Shown in pieces: positions 6,476 through 15,770 of a stretch of DNA of 64,000 nt. How positions within the stretch are numbered: the stretch's first letter is position 1; every line of letters starts with the position of its first letter. Origin of the DNA: Phocaeicola faecicola (lineage in GTDB: Bacteria > Bacteroidota > Bacteroidia > Bacteroidales > Bacteroidaceae); NCBI RefSeq assembly GCF_013618865.1, contig NZ_JABSOE010000001.1, positions 1 through 64,000 of the forward strand. Reading direction: 5' to 3'. The notes under the pieces were generated by a model. The model saw nothing but the letters and a program-made list of their open reading frames with translations. It did not search any database and was not told where the DNA came from. Position numbers and translations under genes: made by a program.

Positions 6476-7573
6476 ATGAAGAAAGAGAAAATTATATTGA
6501 CCGGCGACCGCCCTACCGGTAAGTTGCATATCGGACATTATGTAGGTTCGTTGCGCCGCCGTGTGGAGTTGCAGAATTCGGGACTTTATGATAAGATTTT
6601 TGTGTTCGAGGCAGACGGACAGGCGCTGACCGACAACATCGACAATCCGGAAAAGGTGCGTCAGAACGTAATTGAAGTGGCTTTGGATTACCTGTCTGTA
6701 GGTCTGGATCCGACAAAATCTACCATATTTATACAGTCGCAGATTCCGGAACTGTGCGAGCTGAGTTTTTATTTCATGGACCTCGTAACGGTTTCCCGTC
6801 TGCAGCGTAACCCGACGGTGAAGACAGAAATCCAGATGCGTAACTTTGAGACCAGCATTCCGGTGGGCTTCTTTACTTACCCGATCAGCCAGGCTGCCGA
6901 CATTGCGGCGTTCAAGGCTACAACCGTACCGGTGGGTGAAGACCAGGAACCGATGATCGAGCAGACCCGTGAGATTGTCCGCCGTTTCAACCATATTTAT
7001 GGAGAAACACTGGTAGAGCCGGAAATCCTGCTGCCTGACAATGCTGCCTGCCTGCGCTTGCCGGGAACCGATGGAAAGGCGAAGATGAGCAAGTCTTTGG
7101 GCAACTGTATCTATCTGTCAGACTCAGCCGATGAGGTAGAAAAGAAGGTGAAGAGCATGTATACCGATCCTACCCATATCAAGGTAAGCGATCCGGGTAA
7201 GCTGGAAGGCAACTGCGTGTTTACTTATCTGGATGCTTTCTGCCGTCCGGAACATTTTGAACGCTACTTGCCGGAATATCCTAACCTGGACGAACTGAAA
7301 GGTCATTATACCCGTGGGGGACTGGGGGACATGAAGGTGAAGAAATTCCTGGCTGCCATCATGCAGGAAGAACTGAGCCCTATCCGTGAACGCCGTAAAG
7401 AGTTTGAAAAAGACATTCCTGCGGTGTATGAAATCCTGAAGAAGGGTTGTGAGGTAGCCCGTGAGGCTGCGGCACAGACCATGGATGAGGTTCGCCGTGC
7501 CATGAAGATCAATTATTTTGAGGACGCTGCCCTGATTGAAGAACAGGCAAAGCGTTTTGCTCAGGAAAAATAA
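6476..7573 (+). CDS. trpS: Tryptophan--tRNA ligase
   Basis: Cytosolic class I aminoacyl-tRNA synthetase that charges tRNA-Trp with tryptophan using ATP. The 365-residue product has the HIGH signature at residues 18-21 (HIGHYVGSL) after TGDRPTGKL, and the KMSKS loop at 203-207 ([10 protein letters not shown]), both in Rossmann-fold context. The segment [13 protein letters not shown] is typical of the bacterial enzyme. Length is slightly above the usual 330-350. The ATG at 6476 is preceded by a TAnnTTTG box. It is monocistronic, with a terminator at 7669-7700, and marks the right border of the accessory segment. Confidence 0.97.
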   Translation: MKKEKIILTGDRPTGKLHIGHYVGSLRRRVELQNSGLYDKIFVFEADGQALTDNIDNPEKVRQNVIEVALDYLSVGLDPTKSTIFIQSQIPELCELSFYFMDLVTVSRLQRNPTVKTEIQMRNFETSIPVGFFTYPISQAADIAAFKATTVPVGEDQEPMIEQTREIVRRFNHIYGETLVEPEILLPDNAACLRLPGTDGKAKMSKSLGNCIYLSDSADEVEKKVKSMYTDPTHIKVSDPGKLEGNCVFTYLDAFCRPEHFERYLPEYPNLDELKGHYTRGGLGDMKVKKFLAAIMQEELSPIRERRKEFEKDIPAVYEILKKGCEVAREAAAQTMDEVRRAMKINYFEDAALIEEQAKRFAQEK

Positions 7574-7668
7574 GGTTTCGGCTTCGGATAGCCCGCTTAA
7601 GGACGGGGCTACAAGGAGTTCGAGATAAAAGAACAGAAAATATTCAGACCGGACGGTCTGTCGTATCA

Positions 7669-7700
7669 ATCAGGAGAGAATTTCTCTCCTGATTTTTTTT
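7669..7700 (+). terminator. Terminator of trpS
   Basis: An 11-bp palindromic stem (ATCAGGAGAGA / TCTCTCCTGAT) with a 3-nt loop is followed by eight T residues. It lies 95 nt after trpS and 46 nt before the convergent end of ruvA. Confidence 0.8.
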
Positions 7701-7745
7701 GCCTGTACCTGCGATGCGGCTTCCTGCAGTAAATCACGGAATCCG

Positions 7746-8351
7746 TTACAGCACCTTCAAGGCCATCTTGATGACTTTCTCTACCGGGGTATCCGGTGCC
7801 TCTTTCAGGATGGATGATACCACCTTCTGTGAAGGTGCCTGTGCAAATCCCAGCATGGTCAGGGCAGCTACGGCTTCTTCGTATACCTCCGAATACTGAA
7901 TTGCGGCAGAAGTGCTGCTGCCTGCAGACAGAGGACCTGTCTCGATTCCGATCAGGCCGATCTTGTCTTTCAGGTCGACAATGATACGCTGTGCCGTCTT
8001 CAGTCCGATACCCTTTACGGTTTTCAGCAGTTTGTCGTTTCCGCTGCTGATGACATTGCAAAGTTCCGAGGGCGTCAGTGCCGAAAGAATCATGCGGGCC
8101 GTATTTCCTCCGATACCCGATACACTGATGAGCAGCAGGAACAGTTCCCGCTCCTGTTTGTTCGAAAACCCATATAATATATGTGCATCTTCCCGTATGG
8201 CCTCGTAGATGAACAGTTTGACCTCTTTCTTTCCCTGAATGGCCGAATAGGTGTTCAGGGAAATGGAAATTCCGTAGCCCACGCCGCTGCATTCTACAAC
8301 CGCCATGGCCGGTGTAAGTTCTGTAAGTTCTCCTTTGATATATTCAATCAT
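7746..8351 (-). CDS. ruvA: Holliday junction DNA helicase subunit RuvA
   Basis: RuvA binds four-way Holliday junctions and loads the RuvB motor for branch migration in recombination and repair. The 201-residue product starts [12 protein letters not shown], has an N-terminal OB-fold (1-62), two helix-hairpin-helix motifs at about 71-90 ([13 protein letters not shown]) and 107-126 ([13 protein letters not shown]), and a C-terminal domain III (about 150-200) that contacts RuvB. The ATG at 8351 is chosen because the longer frame upstream adds 45 residues absent from the family. It is convergent with trpS; ruvB is not adjacent, which is common in Bacteroidales. Confidence 0.95.
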   Translation of the reverse strand: MIEYIKGELTELTPAMAVVECSGVGYGISISLNTYSAIQGKKEVKLFIYEAIREDAHILYGFSNKQERELFLLLISVSGIGGNTARMILSALTPSELCNVISSGNDKLLKTVKGIGLKTAQRIIVDLKDKIGLIGIETGPLSAGSSTSAAIQYSEVYEEAVAALTMLGFAQAPSQKVVSSILKEAPDTPVEKVIKMALKVL

Positions 8352-8450
8352 GTTTTTCTGATAAATTATAAATAATGGTGCAAAAATAAGCATAAGGAAG
8401 TTATAAATTGTAAGTTGGGGCAGAATAAAATTAAAATCATGGCCTTTTTC

Positions 8451-8483
8451 CTTGTTTGTAATCATTCTAATTATGTATTTTTG
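8451..8483 (+). promoter_or_regulatory. Promoter of the diaminopimelate dehydrogenase gene
   Basis: TATTTTTG at 8476-8483 fits the TAnnTTTG -7 consensus exactly. TTTG at 8455 or CTTG at 8451 can serve as the -33 box, with spacers of 17 and 21 nt. The start codon is 37 nt downstream. Confidence 0.6.
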
Positions 8484-8520
8484 CAACCGTAAAAGTTGAA
8501 TAAATAAAAACCTAAAAGAT

Positions 8521-9420
8521 ATGAAGAAGATTAGAGCAGCCGTAGTAGGTTACGGAAACATTGGAAAGTTTACACTGGAGGCTTTGGAAGCAGCTCCTGA
8601 TTTTGAAATTGCAGGTATCGTCCGTCGTAATGGTGCGGAAAACAAGCCGGCAGAACTGGCCGACTATCCGGTAGTGAAAGATATCAAGGAACTGCAGGAT
8701 GTAGACGTGGCGATTCTGGCTACTCCGACTCGTAGCGTAGAAGCTTATGCCAAGGAAATTCTGGCATTGGGTATCAATACCGTTGACAGCTTCGATATCC
8801 ACACACAGATTACCAGCCTGCGCCGTTCATTGGGTGAGACTGCCAAAGCACACAATGCGGTTTCTATTATCGCTGCAGGATGGGATCCGGGAAGTGACTC
8901 AGTGGTACGTTCTTTGCTCGAAGCCATCGCTCCGAAAGGCATCACTTATACTAACTTCGGTCCGGGACGCAGCATGGGACACTCGGTTGCCGTACGTGCC
9001 ATTGCAGGTGTGAAGGATGCACTGTCAATGACTATTCCGGTTGGTACAGGTATTCACCGCCGTATGGTATATGTAGAACTGGAAGAAGGTGCCGACTTCA
9101 AGACGGTTGAGGCTGCCATCAAGGCCGATGCATACTTTGTAAACGATGAGACTCACGTTATCCAGGTTCCGTGTGTAGACGACCTGAACGATGTGGGACA
9201 TGGAGTAAACCTGGTACGCAAGGGTGTATCCGGAAAGACACACAACCAGTTGTTCGAGTTCGATATGAAGATCAACAACCCGGCGCTTACTGCCCAGGTA
9301 CTGGTTTGTGTAGCCCGTGCTTCTATGCGTCAGCAACCGGGATGCTATACCATGATCGAAGTGCCGGTAATCGACTTGCTGGCTGGCGACCGTGAAGAAC
9401 TGATTGCTCATCTGGTGTAA
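8521..9420 (+). CDS. ddh: meso-Diaminopimelate D-dehydrogenase
   Basis: Converts L-tetrahydrodipicolinate and ammonia to meso-2,6-diaminopimelate with NADPH in one step (EC 1.4.1.16). It supplies lysine and the peptidoglycan cross-linking residue in the cytosol. The 299-residue protein has an N-terminal Rossmann motif ([15 protein letters not shown], residues 8-22), the segment [14 protein letters not shown], the substrate-site block AAGWDPGSD at about 118-126, and [15 protein letters not shown] at about 147-161, all typical of this family. Length matches the 300-330 norm. It is monocistronic, with its own promoter and terminator. Confidence 0.93.
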   Translation: MKKIRAAVVGYGNIGKFTLEALEAAPDFEIAGIVRRNGAENKPAELADYPVVKDIKELQDVDVAILATPTRSVEAYAKEILALGINTVDSFDIHTQITSLRRSLGETAKAHNAVSIIAAGWDPGSDSVVRSLLEAIAPKGITYTNFGPGRSMGHSVAVRAIAGVKDALSMTIPVGTGIHRRMVYVELEEGADFKTVEAAIKADAYFVNDETHVIQVPCVDDLNDVGHGVNLVRKGVSGKTHNQLFEFDMKINNPALTAQVLVCVARASMRQQPGCYTMIEVPVIDLLAGDREELIAHLV

Positions 9421-9451
9421 CTAATCGCTGTTGATATAATTTTTTTATCCG

Positions 9452-9493
9452 AAATCTTCCGGCGGGCCTCAGGGCTTTCCGGAAGATTTTTTT
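9452..9493 (+). terminator. Terminator of ddh
   Basis: An 11-bp stem (AAATCTTCCGG at 9452-9462, CCGGAAGATTT at 9479-9489) is followed by a T-run to 9493, 32 nt after the stop codon. Confidence 0.85.
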
Positions 9494-9760
9494 CTTTAGC
9501 CCTATCCGGAATTTTTCTCCCGTGTCGTATCCGGTTCTCTATAATTATAGGTGTCGAAACGCTTCTTTATGCATTGCGCATTTCGTGGCGATGTTTTTTA
9601 TTTTCCCCGCCATGTCTTGAAAATTCCTCGCCATCTTTTCTTCCACTCATAAAGGTGTTTTCGGAGAAAGACATGCATCCGTGAGAAAATGAATCACGTA
9701 ACTCTTTTCAGTATCTTACGGTTAAAGTGGATGTCTCGGGTATATTTTTATATTGAACTT
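9494..9760. other. Intergenic stretch before lgt
   Basis: The 408 nt between ddh and lgt hold the ddh terminator at the left and the lgt promoter at the right. I see no gene, repeat or clear RNA structure in the remaining 267 nt. Confidence 0.5.
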
Positions 9761-9791
9761 TTTGGGCACAGTCTTTTTTTTTATTCCTTTG
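9761..9791 (+). promoter_or_regulatory. Promoter of lgt
   Basis: TTTG at 9761-9764, a 19-nt spacer and TTCCTTTG at 9784-9791 match the Bacteroides TTTG/TAnnTTTG promoter with one mismatch. The ATG is 37 nt downstream. Confidence 0.6.
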
Positions 9792-9828
9792 CAATAATAA
9801 AAAGACAAATCGATAAAAAACATAGAAA

Positions 9829-10659
9829 ATGGCATTAGCAAGTATTGTTTGGGATGTAGATCCCGTGTTGGTACATTTAGGTTCGATAGAAATCCGCTGG
9901 TACGGACTGATGTGGGGACTGGGATTCATTCTGGCTTATGAAATGGTATCCCGTCTGCTGAAAAAAGAAGGGTATCCCGACGACTGGTCGGACAAGTTGT
10001 TTATCTACTGTATTGTAAGTAGTGTAATCGGAGCCCGACTGGGACATTGTCTGTTTTATGAATGGGATTATTATGGAGCACATCCGGTAGAAATCCTGAA
10101 AATATGGAAAGGTGGACTGGCCAGCCACGGTGGGGTATTCGCCTTGATCCTGGCGTTGATATGGTATTCCAAGAAGGTTACCAAAAAGAGTGTATGGTGG
10201 CTGTTCGACCGGATGATACCTGCGGTGGCCGTAGTCTGCATGTGTATCCGTTTCGGTAACCTGATGAATTCCGAGATTTTCGGTTTCCCTACTACCTTGC
10301 CGTGGGGATTTGAGTTTATCCGTTCGCGTGAATGGCAGGAACTGTATAATCAGAACGGGGTAGCACAGGCGTGTCACCCTACGCAGATTTACGAAATGCT
10401 CTACTGCCTGGTGGCACTGGTGGTATCCTGGACCATGTATCACAAGTTCCATTTGCAGAAAAGAGTGGGACTGATTACCGGTGTTTCCCTGATTATTTTC
10501 TTCGGTGCCCGCTTCGGACTGGAGTTCATGAAGAATCCTCAGGTGGCAGAAGAGGTGAACATGACCCTGAATATCGGCCAGTGGCTGAGTGTTCCTCTGA
10601 TTCTGCTGGGGGTATATCTGATCGTAGCCAGTGGAAAAAAGCGATTTAATAAGGAATAA
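9829..10659 (+). CDS. lgt: Prolipoprotein diacylglyceryl transferase
   Basis: Integral inner-membrane enzyme that moves diacylglycerol from phosphatidylglycerol to the lipobox cysteine of prolipoproteins, the first step of lipoprotein maturation. The 276-residue protein has about seven hydrophobic segments, the N-terminal IRWYGLMWGLGF, the signature GGLASHGG (about residues 90-97), RFGNLMNSEI and HPTQIYE (about 182-188), and a C-terminal FGARFGLEF. Its substrates here include SusD proteins, glycan-binding proteins and the lipoproteins near 3-6 kb. It is transcribed alone between its promoter and a hairpin at 10689. Confidence 0.96.
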   Translation: MALASIVWDVDPVLVHLGSIEIRWYGLMWGLGFILAYEMVSRLLKKEGYPDDWSDKLFIYCIVSSVIGARLGHCLFYEWDYYGAHPVEILKIWKGGLASHGGVFALILALIWYSKKVTKKSVWWLFDRMIPAVAVVCMCIRFGNLMNSEIFGFPTTLPWGFEFIRSREWQELYNQNGVAQACHPTQIYEMLYCLVALVVSWTMYHKFHLQKRVGLITGVSLIIFFGARFGLEFMKNPQVAEEVNMTLNIGQWLSVPLILLGVYLIVASGKKRFNKE

Positions 10660-10688
10660 CCTCCTTTTGCGAAGGAAGTCATTATAGG

Positions 10689-10752
10689 AATGTTTCATTC
10701 TCGGACAATAATGTTACATGCAACATACCTGTCCGAGGATGAAACATTTTTT
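10689..10752 (+). terminator. Long hairpin terminator after lgt
   Basis: A 19-bp stem with one G-U pair (AATGTTTCATTCTCGGACA at 10689-10707, matched at 10730-10748) is followed by T residues to 10752. The 22-nt loop contains most of the palindromic element that recurs before the permease gene. Confidence 0.75.
10707..10725. promoter_or_regulatory. Candidate HTCS operator, copy 1
   Basis: AATAATGTTACATGCAACA contains the imperfect palindrome GTTnCATGnAAC. A copy differing at two positions lies at 17613-17631. The CATG centre is 58.5 nt before the start of the -7 box of the susC transcript, and 59.5 nt in the second copy. It is a good candidate site for the AraC-type output domain of the locus HTCS. 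Confidence 0.5.
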
Positions 10753-10776
10753 ATATCTCTTTTTGTTGTGGGATGA

Positions 10777-10784
10777 TACATTTG
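10777..10784 (+). promoter_or_regulatory. -7 box of the fructan susC operon
   Basis: TACATTTG matches TAnnTTTG 61 nt before the SusC start. No proper -33 box is present 19-21 nt upstream, as expected for a promoter that needs an activator. Confidence 0.55.
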
Positions 10785-10845
10785 CAATGCTGTTTTCAAG
10801 CAGTGTTGAGAAGATTATGAATGTTGGACTTTAATTAATGCGTAA

Positions 10846-13800
10846 ATGAAAAACAACAAAAAGAACATCTTTCTTACACTCCTGTTTACAATGGTGTGTA
10901 TGGTGTTGCAAGCGCAAAGTTTGCAGGTTGAAGGAGTTGTTACTTCCAAATCGGACGGAGAACCGATTATCGGAGCAACAGTATTGGAAAAGGGTACCAC
11001 AAACGGTACGATTACCGACTTTGATGGCCGGTTCACTTTATCGGTGAAATCCGGAAGTGAAATTACGATTTCTTATGTAGGTTTTAAATCCCAGACCGTA
11101 AAATCAAAGGCATTACTGAATATCGTGCTTGAGGAAGATTCTGAAATGCTTGAGGAAGTAGTGGTAACGGGATATACTACCCAGCGTAAAGCTGATTTGA
11201 CAGGATCGGTAGCCGTAGTCTCTACGGAATCTTTGAAAACGACTTCTGACACAGACCCGATGCGTGCCCTGCAGGGAAAGGTTGCAGGTATGACCATTAC
11301 GGGCAACGGTTCTCCGAGCGGTACTGCTACGGTACGTATCCGCGGTATCGGTTCTTTTAACTCTTCACAGGACCCGCTTTATGTAATTGATGGAGTTCCT
11401 ACTACCATGTCTCTTAATTCATTGAATACTAATGATATTGAGAGCATGCAGGTCTTGAAGGATGCCGCTTCGGCTTCTATCTACGGTTCTCGTGCCTCAA
11501 ACGGTGTGATTATCATTACTACTAAAAAAGGTAAGAAGGCCGACAAGGTAAAGGTGGATTTCTCTGCTAATCTGACTGCACAGTTCTATACGTCACAGTC
11601 ATTGATGGAGGTTTGTAATTCATCAGAATATGCAACTGCACTGGCGCAGGCTGCCTTGAATGACGGACTGGATCCGGTATCTTATGCCAGCAATTATGGC
11701 TTGAACCTGAATGCTGCTTCGGGTACTCCTATTACTGTATGGAATCCAAGTACCAGTCAATACGTAAACTATACCGTAAACGGTTTGTATGACGGTTATA
11801 TCAATAGCAAGAAAACCATGCGGTATTCCGATACCGACTGGCTGGACGAAATCTCGAGAGTCGGATTTTCTCAGAACTACGATCTTTCTCTTTCTCACGC
11901 CAACGATAAACATTCTACCATGTTTTCACTGGGATATAAGAAGAACAGCGGTATCTTGAAATATACAGACTTTGAGAATATTTCTGCCCGTATGAATTCA
12001 TCGTATAATGTAAACAAGTACCTTACTGTAGGTGAGAACTTTACGGTAACTTATACCAGTCAGGTCGATTGCGCCCCGATGGAAAATGCACTGAAAATGG
12101 CTCCTACTGTACCTGTTTACGAAGAAGACGGTACTACTTTTTCGGGCCCGGTGGGAGGTATGAGTGACCGCCAGAATCCGCTGCGTGAACTTTATCACAA
12201 TAAGGATAATCAATTGAATTACTGGCGTTTGTTCGGAAATGCCTATGTGGATATCAAGCCTTTCAAGGGATTTGTGTTCCGCTCAAACTTCGGACTGGAT
12301 TTTTATAATTCATTTATTAATGCGATGACGCATACCTATCATTCAGACATTGTGAACAACGATGTGGCTAAAACCACTTTGTCGAACAAGAATGAGGTCA
12401 ACTGGACATGGTCGAATACTGCCAATTATAGTTTTACGATAGCCGGCAAGCATGATTTTAGTATTCTGGCTGGAGCTGAATTGTCCAAACAGAGTTCTAT
12501 TGACTTTTCGGCTTACTCAGAAGGTTATGCACTGGAAGACATTGATTATATGTGGCCTAATGCGGCAACCGGTGTGATGAAAAATACAGGGGCCAAGGTG
12601 GGATACAGACTGGCTTCTTTCTTCGGTAAGGTAGATTACAATTACGATGACTTTATCCTGGCATCGTTTACAATCCGACAGGATGGTTCCTCTCGTTTCG
12701 GAAAAGGTAACCGTTGGGGTACTTTCCCGGCCGCTACACTGGGTGTGCGACTTTCCAAACTGCTGAATATAAAATGGATGGACGACTGGAAGATGAGATT
12801 GTCATGGGGACAGACCGGTAACCAGGCTATTGACAATAATGCACAATTCGGACTGTATGTGGCCGATTATGGACTGGACCGTGTCACTTCTACTGCTTAC
12901 GACTTGTATCTTCAGGGCTCTGGTACATTCCCTTCCGGATACCGTGCTACCCAGCTCGCTAATCCGAATCTGAAGTGGGAATCTGCCACTCAGTATAATA
13001 TCGGTACTGATTTCAGTTTCCTGAATAATAGTCTGTATGGTACCATCGACGGTTATATCAAGGATGTGGATGATATGCTGATCAATCCGGCTTATCTTGG
13101 AGCTTTGGGAGAGGGAGGAGCTTCCTGGCTGAATGGTCCTTCTTTACGCAACTGGGGTATGGAATTCAGTCTGGGTTATCGTAAGATGCTGGCTTGCGGA
13201 CTGGGACTGGATGTGAATGCCAATGTGGATTTCTTCCGCAACAAGGTTACTTATTTGCCGGCTACTACCACTGGCTCTTATGCACACACTTCCAAGGAAA
13301 ATCTGGTCGAATCGGGCATGCCTTACGGTTCTTCTGTAGGATATATTGTAGAAGGTCTTTTCCAGAATCAGGCAGAAGTGGATGCTTCGGGACAGGCAAA
13401 TGCACGTGTAGGTGGACTGAAATATGCCGATCTGGACCATAATGGGGTCATTAATTCGGATGACCAGGATTGGATCTATAATCCGGTTCCGGCTTTTTCA
13501 TACGGTCTGAACATCGCATTGAATTACAAGAACTTTGACTTGAGCATGTTCTGGCAGGGAGTATACGACCAGGATGTATATAATAATCAGAAGGCTCAGA
13601 CTGATTTCTGGAGTATTACCGATGCTGGTTCCAATAAAGGAAATCGTCTGCTGGGGGCTTGGAATACCAATAATACAAGTTCTACCATTCCGGCACTGAC
13701 TACCAACAATACTGCTGATGAAGGCCGTGCTTCCAGTTATTACGTGGAAAATGGTTCGTATATGAAATTGCGTAACCTTCAGGTTGGATATACTGTTCCT

Positions 13801-13968
13801 GCCAAGCTTTTGTCGAAGTTCAAGATGAGCAGTGCACGTGTCTATGTTTCAGGACAGAACCTGATGACAATCAAGAGTAAGAGCCTTACTTGTCCTGATC
13901 CGGAAAATCCGAACTGGAATTATCCGCTGGCAACTTCAGTTTCATTTGGTTTACAAATTGGTTTCTAA
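10846..13968 (+). CDS. SusC/RagA-type TonB-dependent transporter, fructan locus
   Basis: Outer-membrane importer that takes up oligosaccharides delivered by SusD, using TonB/proton energy. The 1040-residue product has a signal peptide (about 1-24), a carboxypeptidase-regulatory-like N-terminal domain (about 27-95: VEGVVTSKSDGEPIIGATV), the TonB-box region VVVTGY (about 105-110), a plug domain with ALQGKVAGM and RIRGIGSF..DPLYVIDG (to about 230), and a C-terminal beta-barrel ending FGLQIGF. Length is normal for SusC. It is followed after 13 nt by SusD and then GH32, and should be induced by the HTCS at 20157. Fructan specificity comes from the neighbours. Confidence 0.95.
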   Translation: MKNNKKNIFLTLLFTMVCMVLQAQSLQVEGVVTSKSDGEPIIGATVLEKGTTNGTITDFDGRFTLSVKSGSEITISYVGFKSQTVKSKALLNIVLEEDSEMLEEVVVTGYTTQRKADLTGSVAVVSTESLKTTSDTDPMRALQGKVAGMTITGNGSPSGTATVRIRGIGSFNSSQDPLYVIDGVPTTMSLNSLNTNDIESMQVLKDAASASIYGSRASNGVIIITTKKGKKADKVKVDFSANLTAQFYTSQSLMEVCNSSEYATALAQAALNDGLDPVSYASNYGLNLNAASGTPITVWNPSTSQYVNYTVNGLYDGYINSKKTMRYSDTDWLDEISRVGFSQNYDLSLSHANDKHSTMFSLGYKKNSGILKYTDFENISARMNSSYNVNKYLTVGENFTVTYTSQVDCAPMENALKMAPTVPVYEEDGTTFSGPVGGMSDRQNPLRELYHNKDNQLNYWRLFGNAYVDIKPFKGFVFRSNFGLDFYNSFINAMTHTYHSDIVNNDVAKTTLSNKNEVNWTWSNTANYSFTIAGKHDFSILAGAELSKQSSIDFSAYSEGYALEDIDYMWPNAATGVMKNTGAKVGYRLASFFGKVDYNYDDFILASFTIRQDGSSRFGKGNRWGTFPAATLGVRLSKLLNIKWMDDWKMRLSWGQTGNQAIDNNAQFGLYVADYGLDRVTSTAYDLYLQGSGTFPSGYRATQLANPNLKWESATQYNIGTDFSFLNNSLYGTIDGYIKDVDDMLINPAYLGALGEGGASWLNGPSLRNWGMEFSLGYRKMLACGLGLDVNANVDFFRNKVTYLPATTTGSYAHTSKENLVESGMPYGSSVGYIVEGLFQNQAEVDASGQANARVGGLKYADLDHNGVINSDDQDWIYNPVPAFSYGLNIALNYKNFDLSMFWQGVYDQDVYNNQKAQTDFWSITDAGSNKGNRLLGAWNTNNTSSTIPALTTNNTADEGRASSYYVENGSYMKLRNLQVGYTVPAKLLSKFKMSSARVYVSGQNLMTIKSKSLTCPDPENPNWNYPLATSVSFGLQIGF

Positions 13969-13981
13969 TAAAATAAAAGTT

Positions 13982-15721
13982 ATGATGAAAAAATATATAT
14001 TGATGGCAGCTTGTTCCTTAGGTTTGTCATTGGCAAGCTGCAATGATTTCTTGGATTATAACCCGACTGCGGTGGTGAATGAGGATCAGGCTTTTTCTGA
14101 ACCGGAAAAAATGGTTACTTCGGCTTATGCCATGCTGGGTGACTGTTGGTATACGTATCCGTTTAATTTGTTCCCTTATGGAGACATCAGTTCGGACGAC
14201 TGTCTGAAAGGCGGTTCGGGTACGACGGATACCGGTTATCATGCATTTGATATCTGGACTACACTGACATCGACTACCCCTGGTGAAATGGATGAACTCT
14301 GGTATCGTTTGTATGCTGCCATTTCACGTTGCAACCGGGCATTGATTTCTCTGGAACGGAATGGAGATAGTCTTGGACAGGAAACGAAAGCACAGCGTAT
14401 CGCGGAAGTACGCTTCTTGAGAGGCCATTTTTATTTCAAGCTCCTGAGTGTCTTCCGTCAGGTGCCTTGGATTGATGAGAATGTGGTTGAAAATAATACC
14501 CATGAGCAGACCAGCAATACGACATTGAGTTATGAACAGCTCTTCCAGAAGGTAATCGATGACTTCGATGCAGCTTACAGGGTATTGCCGGTGAAAGGTC
14601 CTGGAGAAGATGGCCGTGCCAACAAGATTGCAGCAGCTGCCTACCTGGCTAAATGTTACCTGACACTGGCCTGGGGTGACGGTTATGAAGCTACTACCGG
14701 AGAGAGCCATATCAATCAGGAGTATATGAAGAAGGTGGTGGCTTATACAGATGATGTGGTAGCATCCGATTATGATTATCTGGAGGATTACGGTGACATC
14801 TTCCTACCTGCCTATAAAAACAGCAAGGAATCTGTTTTTGCTGTTCAATGTTCAGATTATGCAGATGATAATACCACGTACGGACGTGCCAACTGGTCGA
14901 ACATGTTGAACGGATGCTGGCAGATGTGGTCTTGCGGATGGGATTTCCACAAGCCTTCACAGAATCTGGTGAATGCATTTAAGACCCGGAACGGACTTCC
15001 GATGTTTGATGATTATAATGACCAGATTGACTACCCGGTAAATGGGGAACAGGACAATCAGAAATGGGATCCCCGTTTGTTCCATACAGTAGGTATGCCG
15101 ACTTTCCCTTACAAATATGAAGCTGAATATACAATGACTAAGGCCAATTCGCGTACACCGAATACTTACGGTTATTATACTTCGCTGAAGGAAGTACCTC
15201 AGCGTTCTGAGGGAGAGACTTATAATGGCTCATGGCAGGCTTTTGCAATGAATGATTATGTGTTCCGCTATACGGATGTGATGCTGATGCGCGCTGAGGC
15301 CCTGATTGAATTGAATCAGTTGCCGGAAGCATTGACTATTATCAACGATATCCGCCGCCGTGCCTCTTTGTCCATTGACAAGCACATCAGTTATGCAAAA
15401 TCTTTGTGCGAAATAGCACTTTATCCGGAAGGTTACTTTACTACCAAAGAGGTGGCACGTAAATGCCTGCGTTGGGAACGCCGTCTGGAGTTGGCTATGG
15501 AAAACGGACGTTTCTTTGACTTGCGCCGCTGGGGCATTGCTTCCGAGACACTGAATGCGTACTTTGCAAGTGAACAGCATGACGTCTACGACGGACAGAC
15601 TTACGGCCAGTATTACAAAGACGCTCACTTCACTCCCGAAAAGAATGAGTTTTTCCCGATACCTTATAATCAGATGTATTATATTCCGGGATTGTATACT
15701 CAGAATAAAGGGTATGAATAA
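13982..15721 (+). CDS. SusD-type glycan-binding lipoprotein, fructan locus
   Basis: Surface lipoprotein that caps the SusC channel and binds the incoming glycan. The 579-residue product starts MMKKYILMAACSLGLSLASC, with lipidated Cys20, followed by the usual NDFLDYNP motif. Residues about 60-360 hold the helical repeats of the family, and the C-terminal part has the conserved ALIELNQLPEALTIINDIRRRA and WERRLELAMENGRFFDLRRW blocks seen in SusD/RagB proteins. The ATG at 13982 is preferred over a start 12 codons upstream because it gives a clean signal peptide and no overlap with SusC. Confidence 0.95.
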   Translation: MMKKYILMAACSLGLSLASCNDFLDYNPTAVVNEDQAFSEPEKMVTSAYAMLGDCWYTYPFNLFPYGDISSDDCLKGGSGTTDTGYHAFDIWTTLTSTTPGEMDELWYRLYAAISRCNRALISLERNGDSLGQETKAQRIAEVRFLRGHFYFKLLSVFRQVPWIDENVVENNTHEQTSNTTLSYEQLFQKVIDDFDAAYRVLPVKGPGEDGRANKIAAAAYLAKCYLTLAWGDGYEATTGESHINQEYMKKVVAYTDDVVASDYDYLEDYGDIFLPAYKNSKESVFAVQCSDYADDNTTYGRANWSNMLNGCWQMWSCGWDFHKPSQNLVNAFKTRNGLPMFDDYNDQIDYPVNGEQDNQKWDPRLFHTVGMPTFPYKYEAEYTMTKANSRTPNTYGYYTSLKEVPQRSEGETYNGSWQAFAMNDYVFRYTDVMLMRAEALIELNQLPEALTIINDIRRRASLSIDKHISYAKSLCEIALYPEGYFTTKEVARKCLRWERRLELAMENGRFFDLRRWGIASETLNAYFASEQHDVYDGQTYGQYYKDAHFTPEKNEFFPIPYNQMYYIPGLYTQNKGYE

Positions 15722-15770
15722 TTTCAGGGAAAAGTAACATATTATGGAATGCATTAAATAGATTATTATT

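Noticed and set aside
8352-8486. 45-residue N-terminal extension of RuvA
   Set aside because: RuvA proteins start at the OB-fold (MIEYIKGEL); the extension is A/T-rich intergenic sequence holding the divergent promoter of ddh.
10689-10752. Riboswitch before the fructan susC
   Set aside because: The structure is one long hairpin with a T-run directly after lgt, before the susC -7 box, so it is not in the susC leader.
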